Below, piece after piece: positions 11,712-20,292 of a stretch of DNA of 64,000 nucleotides. Made by a program: the position numbers and the translations under genes. Below the pieces are notes generated by a model. It did no database searches and had not been told where the DNA came from. It was given only the letters and a program-made list of their open reading frames with translations. The DNA is from Methylobacterium sp. J-090 (GTDB lineage: Bacteria; Pseudomonadota; Alphaproteobacteria; Rhizobiales; Beijerinckiaceae): positions 1 to 64,000 of the forward strand of contig NZ_JAKSXV010000026.1 of the NCBI RefSeq assembly GCF_022829345.1. Reading direction: 5' to 3'. The stretch's first letter is position 1. Each line of letters opens with the position of its first letter.

Positions 11712-14057
11712 ATGATCGTCCTCCGCGCCGCCGGCTTGCCCGGGCGCCTCGCCCATCGGCTGGTCCTCGCCCTCGCGCTCCTCGGGCCCCTGCTCCTGGC
11801 CGCCCTCGGGGGCGCGACGGCGCAGGACCGCCCGCGCACCGACCTTCGCCGGGCCCTGGCCGAGATCGCGACCGAACTGCCCCTTCGGCAAGCCGACTTC
11901 AACGGACTCTCGACGCTCCGCGACCGGGCCGAGGCCCTCATGGCGGAGAGCCGGGAGGTCCAGGCGCAGGGCGCGGCGGCCCTGGAGCAGGCGCGGGCGG
12001 CGCGGCTCGACGCCGGCAAGGTCGAAGCGGAGCGGGACGCCGCCATCCGCGCGGCGGATGCCGCCCTCGGGGTCGTCGAAGGGCAGGTTCAGGACGACGC
12101 GAAGGTCGCCGCCGAGATCGAGGCGGTCTGGAACAGGATCACGGAGGCGCGGCGCACGCTGTTCTCGAAGCGACTGCTGGCGCACAGCGCGAGTCCGCTC
12201 GCGCCGGCCTTCTGGAACGAACTCGTCAACCGGGCGCTGCCGCAGGTCGGCGGCAAGCTCGGCGCCCTCGGCGCCGCCATGGCGGCGGAGGGCGAGGACG
12301 ACCTCGCGGTCAACGTCGTCATCGTCCTCATCCTGATCCTCGCCGGGCTGCTGCTGACCTGGGTCACCCGCAGGGTGAGCCGGCACGTCCTCGCCCGCTG
12401 GCAGCGTTTCGCCGTGGCGGCGGATGTCAGCCCCCGCCGCCGGGCCGCCGTGCACGCGCTCATCGACGTGACGCTCACCGTCTTCACGATCCCCCTCGCG
12501 ATCGTGCTGCTGATCGTCCTCAACGACGGCATCGACTTCACCCCCGGCAGCCTCGATTCCATCGCCTTCCGGGTGCTCGGCGCCATCGCCGGCATCCTCA
12601 TCGGATCGGGCGTGCTGCGGGCCATGGTGGCGCCGCGCGACCCGGCCCACCGGCTGCTCGCCGTCAGCGACAGGACGGCCGAGATCGTCGCGCGCACGGG
12701 GCATGCGCTGATCCTCGTCTACGCGGCCGACCTCATCTTCGGCGAGTTCGCCATCGCGGCCCATTTCCGGGTCGTCCTCAGCGAGGCCTCGACCATGGTC
12801 ATGGTCACGGTGTGCGGCGCGCTCCTGGCGCTGGCCCTCCTGCGCCTGAGCCAGGTCGAACCGCCCGTCGCGGCGGAGGCGATGCCGGCGGCGACCTCCG
12901 CCGCCACCCTGACCGTGCTGACGCCCCTCGTCTGGGCCGCCGTGGCGGCCTCCGTGGCGGCGATGCTCGCCGGCTTCACCGCGCTCGGCGGCTTCCTCAT
13001 CGGCCGGCTGATCGTCACCGGCCTGCTCCTCGCCCTCGGCTGGGTCGTGCTGATCTGCGTCGACGCGCTGTTCGTGACCCGCGGCGACATCGAGGGCAGC
13101 CCCCGGCTCGCGCGCCTGAGCCGGGCCCTGGCGGTGCAGCCGGATACCCTGGCGCTGGGCTCCGTCGTGATCTCGGGTGTGCTCAACATCGTCGTCGTGA
13201 CCGCGATGGTCTTCGTCGTCATCGGGCCCTGGAACCTCGCCTACGGCGAGTTCAACCCGTTCCGGGACGCCTTCCTCGGCTACAAGCTCACGGATGTCCG
13301 AAACCTCGTCGGCGCGGCGGGCTTCGCGGCCCTGACCGCCGTCGTGGGCGTGGTTCTGACCCGGGTCGGGACCGGATGGCTTGATCGCAAGGTGCTGCCG
13401 CAGACGCGCCTCGACGCGGGCGCGCGCTACTCCGTCATCACGGTGGTCGGCTATGGCGGCCTCGTGCTGACGCTGCTGCTGGCGCTCGGCCAGCTCGGCG
13501 TGAACCCGCAGAGCCTCACGGTGATCGCCGGCGCGCTCTCCGTCGGCGTGGGATTCGGGCTTCAGAGCATCGTCTCGAACTTCGTCTCGGGGCTGATCGT
13601 GCTCGCCGAGCGCCCGATCCGGGTCGGCGACATCGTCTCGGTCAAGGGCGAGGAGGGCCGGGTCAAGAAGATCAGCGTCCGCTCGACCCTCATCGCCACC
13701 GGCGACCGGACCGACCTCATCGTGCCGAACACCGACATCATCACCTCCATCGTCCGCAACAAGACGCTGACGGACGTGTCGCAGCGCCTGCGCCTGCCGA
13801 TGGTGTTCGACCGGGACACGGATCTGGGGCTCGTGCGCGACATCCTCATCGCGGTCGCCGCGCGGCACCCCAACGTGGCGGACGAGCCCGCGCCGGTCCT
13901 GCTCCTGATGAAGCTCGGCGAGACCCTGGAGGTCGAAGCGCGCCTGTTCCTCCACGACGTCGCCCTCGGCGACGCGACCCGCAGCGAGGTGAACCTCGTC
14001 CTGCTCGAGTTCTTCCGCCGCTCCGGCATCACCCTCGGCGCCGGCCCGAGCCCCTGA
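11712..14057 (+). CDS. MscS-family mechanosensitive channel with DUF3772 domain
   Basis: 781-residue inner-membrane protein. A signal sequence (LVLALALLGPLLLAALGGATAQ) precedes a periplasmic coiled-coil region (about 40-190) of the DUF3772 type. Many transmembrane segments follow, then an MscS core near residues 570-770. The pore-lining stretch is Ala/Gly rich (VIAGALSVGVGFGLQSIVSN), followed by FVSGLIVLAERPIRVGD and a beta domain with VPNTDIIT. It gates solute release on hypo-osmotic shock. The larger size compared with the 286-residue E. coli MscS places it with MscK/YbdG-like multi-domain members. It converges on a small secreted-protein gene. Confidence 0.92.
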   Translation: MIVLRAAGLPGRLAHRLVLALALLGPLLLAALGGATAQDRPRTDLRRALAEIATELPLRQADFNGLSTLRDRAEALMAESREVQAQGAAALEQARAARLDAGKVEAERDAAIRAADAALGVVEGQVQDDAKVAAEIEAVWNRITEARRTLFSKRLLAHSASPLAPAFWNELVNRALPQVGGKLGALGAAMAAEGEDDLAVNVVIVLILILAGLLLTWVTRRVSRHVLARWQRFAVAADVSPRRRAAVHALIDVTLTVFTIPLAIVLLIVLNDGIDFTPGSLDSIAFRVLGAIAGILIGSGVLRAMVAPRDPAHRLLAVSDRTAEIVARTGHALILVYAADLIFGEFAIAAHFRVVLSEASTMVMVTVCGALLALALLRLSQVEPPVAAEAMPAATSAATLTVLTPLVWAAVAASVAAMLAGFTALGGFLIGRLIVTGLLLALGWVVLICVDALFVTRGDIEGSPRLARLSRALAVQPDTLALGSVVISGVLNIVVVTAMVFVVIGPWNLAYGEFNPFRDAFLGYKLTDVRNLVGAAGFAALTAVVGVVLTRVGTGWLDRKVLPQTRLDAGARYSVITVVGYGGLVLTLLLALGQLGVNPQSLTVIAGALSVGVGFGLQSIVSNFVSGLIVLAERPIRVGDIVSVKGEEGRVKKISVRSTLIATGDRTDLIVPNTDIITSIVRNKTLTDVSQRLRLPMVFDRDTDLGLVRDILIAVAARHPNVADEPAPVLLLMKLGETLEVEARLFLHDVALGDATRSEVNLVLLEFFRRSGITLGAGPSP

Positions 14058-14099
14058 GGTTTGCGCTCCCGGCCCTGCTTCCAGCGCGCGGGGGCCGTC

Positions 14100-14433
14100 T
14101 CACAGGGGCCGGGTGCCGCCGGCGAGCAGCCAGCCCCTGGCCCGCTGGAGCAGGGCCGGGCGGACCCGGGCGACGTCGTCGCCATCGACGAGGGGCGAGG
14201 TCGAGAGGGCGGTGAGGTAGGCCGCCTCGCGGTCCTGGCAGGCGTGCAGGGACGCCTCGGCCGCGCGGGCGCGCGAGGTGAGCGCGGCCTGCAGGGTGAA
14301 GGTGCGGTGGAGGCAGCCCCGCCAGGCGGCGTGCCGGTCGGCGACCGCGCCGGCCTGGGCCGGGGCCACACCCGGAAGTCCGAGCGAAACCGCGAGGAGA
14401 AGCACGCGCGCGGCGCCGGACCGGGTCGTCATG
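14100..14433 (-). CDS. Small secreted protein, unknown function
   Basis: 110 residues with a signal peptide ending near APAQAGA and a mature part containing two cysteines (WRGCLHR and HACQDRE) about 30 residues apart that could form a disulfide. Mainly alpha-helical composition. It ends 42 bp from the end of the convergent channel gene. No family recognised. The start ATG at 14433 is directly followed by the MTTRSGAARVLLL charged/hydrophobic signal. Confidence 0.6.
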
Positions 14434-14616
14434 GAAATCGCTCTCCGAGTGGCGGCCAGTCTCGCGGACGATGCTGAATCAATCGTCACAGCGGCCGTGG
14501 ACGGGGCGTGCCGTTTCGGGACGGCCTCCGGGTGGCTCGCTGAAGGCCGGGCCGACGGCGCGGGTTGCCAACGGAGCCCCGACGCGCCAAGGAGGCCGCC
14601 GCGAGGCCACCTCCTC

Positions 14617-14651
14617 CCCCGATCACGGGGCACAGGTCCGGGACGGCCCGG
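14617..14651 (+). promoter_or_regulatory. Tandem hairpins upstream of the guanidinium exporter gene
   Basis: Two 5-bp hairpins with tetraloops lie 7 nt apart: CCCCG-ATCA-CGGGG (14617-14630) and CCGGG-ACGG-CCCGG (14638-14651). Paired hairpins with ACGR loops define the guanidine-II (mini-ykkC) riboswitch, which controls genes of this exporter family. Only the second loop matches, and the start codon is 73 nt further on, so this is a weak candidate. Confidence 0.25.
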
Positions 14652-14724
14652 CGGCACGCACCCCGCGTCTTCCGGGACAATGCCGCCGCGCGGCGGGGGG
14701 CGGGACAGGAAGCGGAGCGCCGCC

Positions 14725-15045
14725 ATGGCCTGGATCGTTCTCGTCGCCGCCGGCCTCCTCGAAGTCGTGTGGTCCTTCGCGATGAAGCAGTCGGACGGGT
14801 TCTCGCGGCCCTGGCCGACGGCGATCATGGTGGTGACCATGGTGGGCAGCGTCGGCCTCCTGGCCCTCGCCATGCGCACCCTGCCGCTGGGCACCGCCTA
14901 CACCATCTGGACCGGGATCGGCGCGGTCGGCGCCTTCGTCGTCGGCATCGTGGTCCTCGGCGAGGACGCCAGCCCGGCCCGCATCGTCGCGGCGGTGCTC
15001 ATCGTGTCGGGCCTCGTGACGATGAAGCTCGCGAGCCCGCAGTGA
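14725..15045 (+). CDS. gdx: SMR-family guanidinium exporter, Gdx/SugE type
   Basis: 106 residues in four transmembrane helices, the standard small multidrug resistance size. The sequence follows SugE/Gdx rather than EmrE: AWIVLVAAGLLEVVWS with the essential Glu13, then LPLGTAYTIWTGIGAVGA and GIVVLGEDASPARI. Gdx proteins exchange guanidinium for protons as an antiparallel homodimer in the inner membrane. The start has AGGAAGCGGAG upstream. The two hairpins at 14617-14651 may be relevant to its control. Confidence 0.92.
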   Translation: MAWIVLVAAGLLEVVWSFAMKQSDGFSRPWPTAIMVVTMVGSVGLLALAMRTLPLGTAYTIWTGIGAVGAFVVGIVVLGEDASPARIVAAVLIVSGLVTMKLASPQ

Positions 15046-15101
15046 CCGCCCGGGGGCATCGGCTTGTCCGAAGGCCGGTGTCCACCTTTCGGGCCGATGC
15101 C

Positions 15102-15758
15102 TCAGCGGTTGGCGGTGGTGACCGGCGAGGTGGCGCGGCCGAGGGACACCCAGGACTGGGTCTCCTGGCTCTCGCGCTTGATGAAGGTGTAGCCGGTCTG
15201 GCGCCAGGACTGGACGGCGCTGGTCTTGTTGTCGAGGATGAAGTCGCCCCGATCGGTGATCAGGGTGAGGACCGCATGCCCCTCGCCCTTCTCGTCGATG
15301 ACCACGGTCATCCGCATGGCCCGGCGCGGCAGGCCGGCCTCGGCCAGCAGCTTGCGCTTCAAGAGCTGGAAATCCTCGCAATCGCCCGAGCCGTCCTCGG
15401 CGAGATCCCAGCGGTCGGCGACGTGGAGGTGCTCCATGTCGGTCACCGCGCGCAGGGACTTGTTCACCCGGCGGTTGATGGAGACGATGGTGTTCCAGGT
15501 GCCCGCATCGAGGGCGATGGTGGCGGGCTCGGTGCGGTCGACCGCGCACTCGGCGGCGTAGGTCTCGCAGAACGTGACCCAGGCGGCGATGGGGCGGGCG
15601 GCGGGGCCGCTGACGAGGACGCTCGGGCTGGCGGGCAGGGAGGCGAAGGTCTGGGCTGGGGCGGCGACGGGGGCTGCCAGCAGACCGGCGAAGAGCGCCG
15701 CACGGCCGAGGGCACCACCCGTAACCGCTTGCAGGCACTTCGAAATCGCGATCCGCAT
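15102..15758 (-). CDS. Periplasmic BTLCP transglutaminase-like cysteine peptidase
   Basis: 218 residues with a signal peptide (ALFAGLLAAPVAAPAQ) and the bacterial transglutaminase-like cysteine peptidase fold. The catalytic triad is visible as Cys127 in GDCEDFQLLK, His161 in EGHAVL and Asp176 in FILDNK. BTLCP members (LapG-like fold) act in the periplasm; LapG itself cleaves an adhesin in response to c-di-GMP through LapD. No LapD-like or large adhesin gene is adjacent, so that role is only analogy. The gene stands alone, with the Gdx gene convergent on its right-hand coordinates. Confidence 0.88.
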   Translation of the reverse strand: MRIAISKCLQAVTGGALGRAALFAGLLAAPVAAPAQTFASLPASPSVLVSGPAARPIAAWVTFCETYAAECAVDRTEPATIALDAGTWNTIVSINRRVNKSLRAVTDMEHLHVADRWDLAEDGSGDCEDFQLLKRKLLAEAGLPRRAMRMTVVIDEKGEGHAVLTLITDRGDFILDNKTSAVQSWRQTGYTFIKRESQETQSWVSLGRATSPVTTANR

Positions 15759-15894
15759 GGCCGGCCCGTTCCCGTTAATCTTCCGTTAATGAAAGGTCTC
15801 ACGGCGGCCCGGACGCGGCAATCGCCGGGTTAATAAAGGGTTAACGGTGTGGATAGTTGCACCCGGGGTGAAAGAAGCGCGACCGTGCCGAACG

Positions 15895-15926
15895 AAAAAA
15901 CGCCCCGCCGGAGGACCGGCGAGGCG
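15895..15926 (-). terminator. Rho-independent terminator, minus strand
   Basis: An 11-bp stem (one G-U pair in RNA) between 15916-15926 and 15901-15911 with loop TCCT is followed on the minus strand by six U residues (15900-15895). It would end transcripts from the DUF3775 gene at 16078-16476. The rest of the 319-bp gap 15759-16077 holds the promoter region of the BTLCP gene and a half repeat. Confidence 0.75.
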
Positions 15927-15988
15927 CTTGGCGCAGGGATGTCATTTGGCATCCCTTCGATCGGTACGGATTCGAACGGGCGCGACGG

Positions 15989-16023
15989 ACCTCCCTCTCC
16001 TGGAAGGAGAGGGGACCCGCGCG
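15989..16023. repeat. Half copy of the palindromic repeat
   Basis: Contains only the terminal hairpin CTCTCCTGGAAGGAGAG followed by GGGACCCGCGCG, without the central GGTGAGGTGTG stem found in full copies. It lies between the DUF3775 stop codon and its terminator. Confidence 0.7.
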
Positions 16024-16077
16024 TCACCGCTTTCATGCGCGATCCGCGCAATGGATCCGGTGCGGCTGAAAGCCGGA

Positions 16078-16476
16078 TCAGGCCTGGGGCAGATCCGGGG
16101 TGATGCCGAGGTTGGCCATGCCCTCCGAGAGCAGGTCGGCGGCGTTGGGCGTGCCGAGCAACTCGCGGGCGGCGCCCTCGCCGACGGATTCGCGCTCGCG
16201 GGCGAAGCGGACGGCGTCGGTCCATTCCTCCGCCTCCATGTCGCCGCGCCCGACATAGATCAGGGCCAAGAGGTCGGCGCGCTCGTCGTCGTTGAGGGCG
16301 CCGATCATCGCCCGCACCTCTTCCTCCGTGGCGTCGTCGGTGCCGGAGGTGAGCACGTCGGTGGCGCCGTCATCGATGGCGTTGGAGCCGGAATCCGGGT
16401 CCGTCGGCCCCTCCTTCACCTCGACGGCGCGCAGGCGCAGGATGATCTCGGTGACGGTGTCGACTGGAATGTCCAT
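16078..16476 (-). CDS. DUF3775 domain protein
   Basis: 132 residues, very acidic. The DUF3775 character is seen at MDIPVDTVTEIILRLRAVEVKE and in the C-terminal half (ALIYVGRGDMEAEEW, REL LGTPNAADLLSEG). The family is small, cytosolic and common in Rhizobiales, with no established function. Start at 16476 (MDIPVDT) chosen; the frame upstream has a proline-rich stretch that is not family-like. It is followed by the terminator at 15895-15926 and preceded by the NudC/HIT pair in the same direction. Confidence 0.8.
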   Translation of the reverse strand: MDIPVDTVTEIILRLRAVEVKEGPTDPDSGSNAIDDGATDVLTSGTDDATEEEVRAMIGALNDDERADLLALIYVGRGDMEAEEWTDAVRFARERESVGEGAARELLGTPNAADLLSEGMANLGITPDLPQA

Positions 16477-16555
16477 GCGCGTGTCCCAAACCTCGACCGC
16501 CGGGGGCGGCGGCCCTGAGCAGGCACAACCCGTCAGGGGGAGATGGGTTCGCGGA

Positions 16556-17455
16556 TCACGCCGTCCCATCGACGAAGGCGCGCATGAGGCTGTGTGCGAT
16601 GGCCATGGGCGGGGGCACCGTGAGGCCGTCGGCGTGCGTCCCGGCGATCATCGCGGCGATGTCCGCGCGGGTGAGCCAGCGCGCGTCGGTGAGCTCGACG
16701 GGATCGAGGGTGATCGCGTCGTCGAGGGCCTCGGCGACGCAGCCGATCATCAGGGAGGCGGGGAACGGCCAGGGCTGGGACGCGCGGTAGGTCACCGCGC
16801 CGACGCGCAGGCCGACCTCCTCGAAGGTCTCGCGCCGCACGGCGTCCTCGATGGTCTCGCCGGGCTCGAGGAAGCCGGCGAGGCAGGAATACATCGCCTC
16901 CTTGAAGCGCGGCGAGCGGCCGAGGAGGCAGCGTTCCCCCTTCGTGATCAGCATGATCACCACCGGGTCCGTGCGCGGGAAGTGGTGGGTCTCGCAGGCG
17001 GTGCAATCGCGCCGGTAGCCGCCGGCGCCGGGCTCGGTCGGGGCGCCGCAATTGGCGCAGAAGCGGTTGCGCGCGTGCCAGGACAGCAGGGATTTCGCCG
17101 TCGCCAGCAGCCCGAGCTCGTGGGGGGCGACCCTGCCCTCGGCGGCGAGGCTGCGGAGGTCGTTGGTCTGGACATCCGGGTCGGCGTCGAAGGTCTCGGC
17201 CCGCTCCGCCGCCACGGCGGTGGCGAAGACCGGGTCGCCGTCGAGGCGGCCGAGGAAGAGCGTGACGCCGGGCTCGGCCCCGATGCGGTCGGGGGCGAGC
17301 AGGGCCGAGCCGTCCATCAACACGATCCGGTCGCCGGCGATCACCACGCGGCGGGTACCGGGCGCGGTGAGCGACGGCACCGCCGCGAGGCTCTCGGCGG
17401 AATGGCGCACGAGGCGGTTGTGGACGTAGCCAAGGCCATCGCGAAAATCGGTCAT
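16556..17455 (-). CDS. nudC: NADH pyrophosphatase / RNA NAD-decapping Nudix hydrolase
   Basis: 299 residues. Zinc ribbon with two Cys pairs (FCANCGAP and CTACE), Nudix box GFLEPGETIEDAVRRETFEEVG with the catalytic glutamates, and the diagnostic SQPWPFPxS motif downstream (SQPWPFPASLM). NudC hydrolyses NAD(H) to nicotinamide mononucleotide and AMP and removes NAD caps from RNA 5' ends. The start ATG at 17455 is two bases past the stop codon of the HIT gene, indicating translational coupling. Confidence 0.95.
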   Translation of the reverse strand: MTDFRDGLGYVHNRLVRHSAESLAAVPSLTAPGTRRVVIAGDRIVLMDGSALLAPDRIGAEPGVTLFLGRLDGDPVFATAVAAERAETFDADPDVQTNDLRSLAAEGRVAPHELGLLATAKSLLSWHARNRFCANCGAPTEPGAGGYRRDCTACETHHFPRTDPVVIMLITKGERCLLGRSPRFKEAMYSCLAGFLEPGETIEDAVRRETFEEVGLRVGAVTYRASQPWPFPASLMIGCVAEALDDAITLDPVELTDARWLTRADIAAMIAGTHADGLTVPPPMAIAHSLMRAFVDGTA

Positions 17456-17457
17456 GC

Positions 17458-17880
17458 TCAGGCCGCCGCGAACAGGGCGCCGATGCGCTCGATCATCTGG
17501 GCGCGGGCGTGGGCCGGATAGGGCTTGGCGTCCCCCACGCCCCAGACCGGACGCGGCCAGGCGGGATCGGACAGGAACCGCCCGATGACGTGGACGTGGA
17601 GCTGGGGCACGACGTTGCCCAACGCCGCGACGTTGACCTTGTCGGGCTTGGCCAGCGCCAGCATCACGCCGCTGGCGAGGCGCATCTCGTCCATGAGGCT
17701 TCTCGCGTCGTCCGGGGACAGGTCGGTGATCTCGCTGACGTCGGGGCGGCGCGGCACCAGGATCAGCCAGGGAAACCGGGCGTCGTCCATCAGCAGCACG
17801 CGGCACAGGGCGAGGTCGCCGGCATGGACGGTGTCGGCGGCAAGACGCGGGTCGAGGGTGAAGTCGGCGGTGGTGCTCAT
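17458..17880 (-). CDS. HIT-family nucleotide hydrolase
   Basis: 140 residues. The histidine-triad motif is present as QLHVHVIGR, with VNVAALGN before it. HIT proteins hydrolyse AMP derivatives or dinucleoside polyphosphates. It sits directly upstream of nudC in a two-gene operon, a sensible pairing of nucleotide-cleaning enzymes. The start at 17880 (MSTTADFTLD) was preferred to an upstream in-frame methionine because the intervening residues are basic and low in structure. Confidence 0.9.
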   Translation of the reverse strand: MSTTADFTLDPRLAADTVHAGDLALCRVLLMDDARFPWLILVPRRPDVSEITDLSPDDARSLMDEMRLASGVMLALAKPDKVNVAALGNVVPQLHVHVIGRFLSDPAWPRPVWGVGDAKPYPAHARAQMIERIGALFAAA

Positions 17881-18271
17881 GGGGGAGCGATGTAGGGCGG
17901 ATTTCGCGCCGATGCGAGATGGTGGGCACTGCCGTCGAGACAGGCTTGGCAACCCTCCCCCGCCCCGGCGGGAATCGTGAGGCCCCGCGCCACGAGCGTC
18001 ATGACATCCCGTCGAACACGCACGCGCGCCATCACCGCAAGCGGGGGAAGGGCCTGCGTTCAGCGTCGCTCCCCAGCCCGGTGGGGGAGAATCCGATGGA
18101 TGGTCCCCATGCCTCGGGTCGGCTTGCGACCCTTTGCAGGGCCTGAAGAGGTTCGCTTGTGGGCTGCTCGGTCAGGCAGACGCCTACGGCCGGGACAAGT
18201 GGAAAGCCGACGGTACCGAATGGTGGAGAAGTCGTCGTCCTTCTGACGGCGCTCACTCTCCAGAGGCGTGA
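17881..18271. other. Intergenic region, no feature identified
   Basis: About 390 bp between the HIT gene and the 108-residue protein gene. Short open frames exist on both strands, but none has a ribosome site plus family-like composition. A CTCCCC...GGGGGAG palindrome lies near 18070-18090. I see nothing else. Confidence 0.5.
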
Positions 18272-18598
18272 TCACTGTACCTTCGCACCAGCGGCTTCAC
18301 AGACAATTTCGAGGCAGCGTAGGCGGGCTTGCGGGTCCCGGATCTTTGCGAAAGCTTTGACCAAGTCCAAGCACTCCTGGATGAGGACTAGCTCGTCTTG
18401 CCGCACAAGAGCGATTGCGGGCTGGATCGCGTTTGTGGGGGCAGGATGGCCGCCCAACTCTGCAGCGGTCATCCCAAGCGTGAGTGCGATCCGCTTGAGA
18501 TACTGCTGCTGGAGTTGAGCTTGGGCTCTTTGCTGATCCACCTCAGGCTCCACGAGCGCGGTCTGCACCTCCTCGAGGGTATTCAACTTGCGGCCCAT
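18272..18598 (-). CDS. Conserved-looking 108-residue protein, unknown function
   Basis: Cytosolic, largely helical: an N-terminal Gln-rich segment (QQRAQAQLQQQYLKRIAL) and a C-terminal LVKAFAKIRDPQARLRCLEIV. That C-terminal pattern (lvrAFarIrDPxaRrrvlelv) is typical of the tail of Rhizobiales XRE-type regulators, but no helix-turn-helix is evident here. It may be a truncated regulator derivative. It is divergent from the PAS protein gene across an AT-rich 190-bp region containing a palindrome. Start ATG at 18598 (MGRKLNTLEEV). Confidence 0.55.
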   Translation of the reverse strand: MGRKLNTLEEVQTALVEPEVDQQRAQAQLQQQYLKRIALTLGMTAAELGGHPAPTNAIQPAIALVRQDELVLIQECLDLVKAFAKIRDPQARLRCLEIVCEAAGAKVQ

Positions 18599-18668
18599 CG
18601 CCGATCTCCGAAGTCGCTTAGTTGTCGCTCGTATCACATTCGGAACGTGCGTTTGGCCACCACATTTA

Positions 18669-18697
18669 GTGTATACTAATCGTACGCTTACGTACAC
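18669..18697. promoter_or_regulatory. Nested palindrome between divergent genes
   Basis: GTACG-CTTA-CGTAC (18682-18695) lies next to and within an outer GTGTA...TACAC pair (18669-18673, 18693-18697). The surrounding 100 bp is clearly AT-richer than its flanks, as expected for a shared promoter/operator region of the two divergent genes. The binding protein is unknown. Confidence 0.4.
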
Positions 18698-18789
18698 AGG
18701 TTGCATTTATCGATGCGGAACCTTTATGTTCGTCTCAAAGTCAGATACCTGTCAAATAGTAGCGATTGGAATGAGGTTTGAGAGGGCAG

Positions 18790-19395
18790 ATGGGGCATCG
18801 CGCATCACAGACAGCGGTCGCTGCCCAGATCCTGTTGCAGGACGCCCTTGATTCTTCCGAGACGATCGGCCGGTGGGAGTACGACGTACCCAACGACCGG
18901 GTGTATGCCGATGCGCTCGTGGCTCTGGTGTTCAATCTCGATCCCGTGCGGGCAGAGGCAGGTGCCCCGCTGAGCGCGTTCCTCGACGGCATTCATCCCG
19001 ACGATCGCGAACGGGCTGCGCGGACGATTGCGCAAAGTGCCGAGGACGGCCTCTCCTGCACCCTGGAGTACCGGGTCTGCTCCGCCGATGGTGTAACCCG
19101 CTGGATACTGGATCGCGGCCGTATCGCCCATGATCGTACAGGCCGCCCGACCCGTGGCAGCGGCATCCTCGTTGACATCACCCAGACGAAGCAGGACGCG
19201 GCCGATATTTGTACGTCCCCCTTTGATCCTCGGTCCTCATTGGAACGCGCGGCCGAGCATAGCCTCGCCGCTCGTGACGCCATCCATGAGCTTCCGGACT
19301 CGGTACTCCATCTCATGAGCAACATGCTCCTGCTGGAGATCGGACGGCAACTCTCCGACATCTCCGACGTCAGGCGACAAGGTGGAACGAACTGA
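18790..19395 (+). CDS. Single PAS-domain protein without output domain
   Basis: 201 residues. One PAS_3-type fold: GRWEYDVPNDRVYADALV, FLDGIHPDDRERA, then EYRVCSADGVTRWILDRGRI and RGSGILVDITQTKQ, which is the usual PAC ending. It is followed by about 60 residues of helical sequence without kinase, GGDEF or HTH character. It may be a free sensor or a partner that regulates another kinase. The ATG at 18790 has GAGAGGGC just upstream; the TTG at 18778 is a weaker alternative. Divergent from the 108-residue protein gene. Confidence 0.75.
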   Translation: MGHRASQTAVAAQILLQDALDSSETIGRWEYDVPNDRVYADALVALVFNLDPVRAEAGAPLSAFLDGIHPDDRERAARTIAQSAEDGLSCTLEYRVCSADGVTRWILDRGRIAHDRTGRPTRGSGILVDITQTKQDAADICTSPFDPRSSLERAAEHSLAARDAIHELPDSVLHLMSNMLLLEIGRQLSDISDVRRQGGTN

Positions 19396-19512
19396 TCTTG
19401 GTCCTACCGATCACGTTTCGAACGGCCGATTTGGGTCGGAGCCGAAAGGCCAGAGTCCAGGTGCCGCGCCACCCGGACGTCCTGAGCAGGCGCCAAACCT
19501 CTGATCTCCCTG

Positions 19513-20292
19513 CTAAATCCCGCTGAACCAGTTGTAGCCCTGGTCTTCCCAATATCCGCCCGGATAGTCGTTGGTGACGAACACGCTGCCGATGTATTTC
19601 GGGCTCTTGAAGCCGAGCTTCGTCGGCACGCGCACCCGCAGGGGGTAGCCGTATTCGGGGGCGAGCTCCTTGCCGGCGAAGTCCAGCGCCAGGACCGTCT
19701 GGGGGTGGAGCGCGCTCGGCATGTCGAGGCTGCCGTAATAGCGGTCGGCGCATTTGAAGCCGACATACTTCGCCGTGAGATCGGCGCCGACCCGCTCCAA
19801 AAACGCCCGCAAGGGCACGCCGCTCCACTGGCCGATCTGGCTCCAGCCCTCGATGCAGACGTGGCGGGTGATCTGGCTCTCCTGCGGCAGGGCGCGGAGT
19901 TTCTCCAGGGTCCAGGGGGTCTTGTCGGCGACGAGGCCGGTGACCTCGAGCTTCCAGTCCACGCCCTCGACCTCGGGGATGTTGTCGGGCGGATAGTAGG
20001 CGTTGAACCGGAACGGGGTGTCGATCATCGAGGCCGGATAGGTCGGCACCAACGTGTTCGGGTCGAACAGCCAACCCTGGACCCGGTCGTTGAATTTCGA
20101 CATGGCCCACAGCACCCGGTCGGCCACGGTGCCGTTGGAGCCGGTGGAAAGGTCGCAGCCCGTGAGCAGCGTCAGGGCGCCGAGCGACAGGCCGGAGCGC
20201 AGGAGCGCCCGGCGCTCGAGCTTGACCAGCTCCGGCTGGAGGTCGGCGCGCAGGCCTTTGAGGCGGGCGGCGGAGTCGGGGTCGCGGGTCAT
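19513..20292 (-). CDS. Sulfite-oxidase-fold molybdopterin oxidoreductase, MsrP-like Tat lipoprotein
   Basis: 259 residues. The N-terminus has a twin-arginine motif (RRALLRSG, Arg27-Arg28) and a hydrophobic stretch ending in LLTGC (Cys46), suggesting Tat export with lipidation. The SUOX/MsrP fold is seen from residue 80 on: Cys146 in RHVCIEGWSQIGQWSG should ligate molybdenum, and SALHPQTVLALDF, KYIGSVFVTNDY and YNWFSGI are family motifs. Its start overlaps the cytochrome b gene by ATGA, so the two form an electron-transfer pair, analogous to MsrPQ, that could reduce periplasmic methionine sulfoxide. The substrate is not proven. Confidence 0.85.
   Translation of the reverse strand: MTRDPDSAARLKGLRADLQPELVKLERRALLRSGLSLGALTLLTGCDLSTGSNGTVADRVLWAMSKFNDRVQGWLFDPNTLVPTYPASMIDTPFRFNAYYPPDNIPEVEGVDWKLEVTGLVADKTPWTLEKLRALPQESQITRHVCIEGWSQIGQWSGVPLRAFLERVGADLTAKYVGFKCADRYYGSLDMPSALHPQTVLALDFAGKELAPEYGYPLRVRVPTKLGFKSPKYIGSVFVTNDYPGGYWEDQGYNWFSGI

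Noticed and set aside
14485..14535. Additional ACGG hairpin near 14520 as first arm of a guanidine-II riboswitch
   Set aside because: The stem relies on several G-U pairs and a mismatch, and lies over 110 nt from the second hairpin, too far for the known architecture.
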